Below the pieces are notes generated by a model. The model was not told the origin of the DNA. It saw only the letters and a program-made list of their open reading frames with translations, and made no database searches. From Xanthomonas boreopolis (lineage in GTDB: Bacteria > Pseudomonadota > Gammaproteobacteria > Xanthomonadales > Xanthomonadaceae): 52,803 nucleotides of DNA. The position numbers and the translations under genes were made by a program. The first letter of the stretch is position 1, and the number at the start of each line of letters is the position of its first letter. Shown here one piece after another: positions 52,472 to 52,803 of this stretch. Location of the stretch: NCBI GenBank assembly GCA_014654535.1, contig BNBA01000004.1:1-52803 (forward strand), read 5' to 3'.

Positions 52472-52803
52472 GGCGTTGAGTGCTTGAGGGGCAGGGGGGA
52501 GCTCGAGCCACTCTCCCTTCGGGGCGATAAGGCACGGCTTGCGCGCCACTGGCGCGCGTGCCTTTGAGCGCCCACTCCGCTGGTGTGGGCCGGGGCGGTT
52601 GGGGTGAGGGTGCGAGGGAAGCCTCGCATTGTTCGAGGTCTTGTGGGTTCTCTTGCGTAACAGCAACAGCTTTCGCCTTTGGCGAGTCACTTTTCTTTGC
52701 TTGTGCACGCGCGCCGCAGGAGCGGCGCCGCACGGCGAAGCCGGCCCGAAGGGCGCGGCACAAGGATGTGCCGCGTAAAGAAAAGTAACCAAAAGAAGCG
52801 CTT
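52472..52803. other. Intergenic region with terminator-like hairpin and dispersed repeats, to the window edge
   Basis: No gene is seen in these 332 bp. Past the ligase stop, AAGGCACG (52529-52536) and GTGCCTT (52558-52564) with inner GCGCGCC/GGCGCGC form a long hairpin, probably the terminator. At 52689-52698 ACTTTTCTTT and at 52777-52786 its exact complement AAAGAAAAGT form widely spaced inverted arms, with TAACCAAAAGAAGCGCTT at the edge. I recall such segments from xanthomonad intergenic DNA. Short frames through it are not likely genes. Confidence 0.55.

Noticed and set aside
52497-52803. Short frames near the right edge
   Set aside because: They translate dispersed intergenic repeats and a terminator-like hairpin; no ribosome site or conserved motif.

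Overview
The window is about 53 kb of GC-rich DNA from a gammaproteobacterial chromosome, most likely Xanthomonadaceae (Lysobacteraceae: Lysobacter, Luteimonas, Thermomonas or a relative). This is inferred from gene content and order (tRNA-Leu, rnr, rlmB; pst cluster beside an OprO/OprP-like porin; nth behind a small conserved gene), the intergenic palindromes of the GTGGGAGCG..CTTCAG type, and codon use. Two features fit an older mobile island; the rest looks like ordinary chromosome.

Left edge (1-3632): a decayed island. It holds the 3' end of an IS3-family transposase, an MFS carrier that has lost its first membrane segment at the IS boundary, an intact OprD-type porin, and scraps of a GntR/FCD regulator, an ICE-type ParA and a tyrosine integrase. 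These abut a tRNA-Leu(CAG), the expected attachment site.

3633-9465: two identical tRNA-Leu(CAG) genes bracket a two-domain SGNH hydrolase. RNase R, a GFA-fold protein and the 23S rRNA methyltransferase RlmB follow.

9572-20413 (mostly minus strand): RNase T; a three-gene bufferin/oxazolin-type RiPP operon (bufA, bufB, bufC) predicted to make a copper-binding modified peptide; an RcnB-like protein; and a Pho-regulon block of phoU, pstB, pstA, pstC, a lipoprotein pstS, a soluble pstS and a divergent porin. Heptamer repeats resembling Pho boxes precede both pstS genes and the porin.

20738-35237: a small exported protein; a beta-carbonic anhydrase/SulP pair in which the enzyme has Arg in place of the first zinc Cys; nth; enoyl-CoA hydratase; an FKBP-like exported protein; a DUF1289-Nudix fusion; sseA; a DUF1684 lipoprotein. 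An AmpD-like amidase and a MOSC gene then diverge from a 32-bp palindrome containing both start codons. A hydrolase, an acetyltransferase, an ABC-F ATPase and RlmKL follow.

35241-40730: a DHA2-type MFS carrier, a tandem array of REP-like palindromes, a DUF445 membrane protein, a ParB-domain protein, a VOC protein and a LysE-family exporter.

40872-52471: a putrescine-utilisation (Puu) cluster: omega-aminotransferase, PuuR-like repressor, PuuC, an MHS-type carrier, PuuB, two PuuA-like ligases and PuuD, with a REC-REC-GGDEF protein inserted. The aminotransferase/puuR divergent region carries the same 18-bp motif on both strands, 19-20 bp from each start codon. Both window ends are incomplete. 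Family assignments come from reading the translated sequences; no searches were run.
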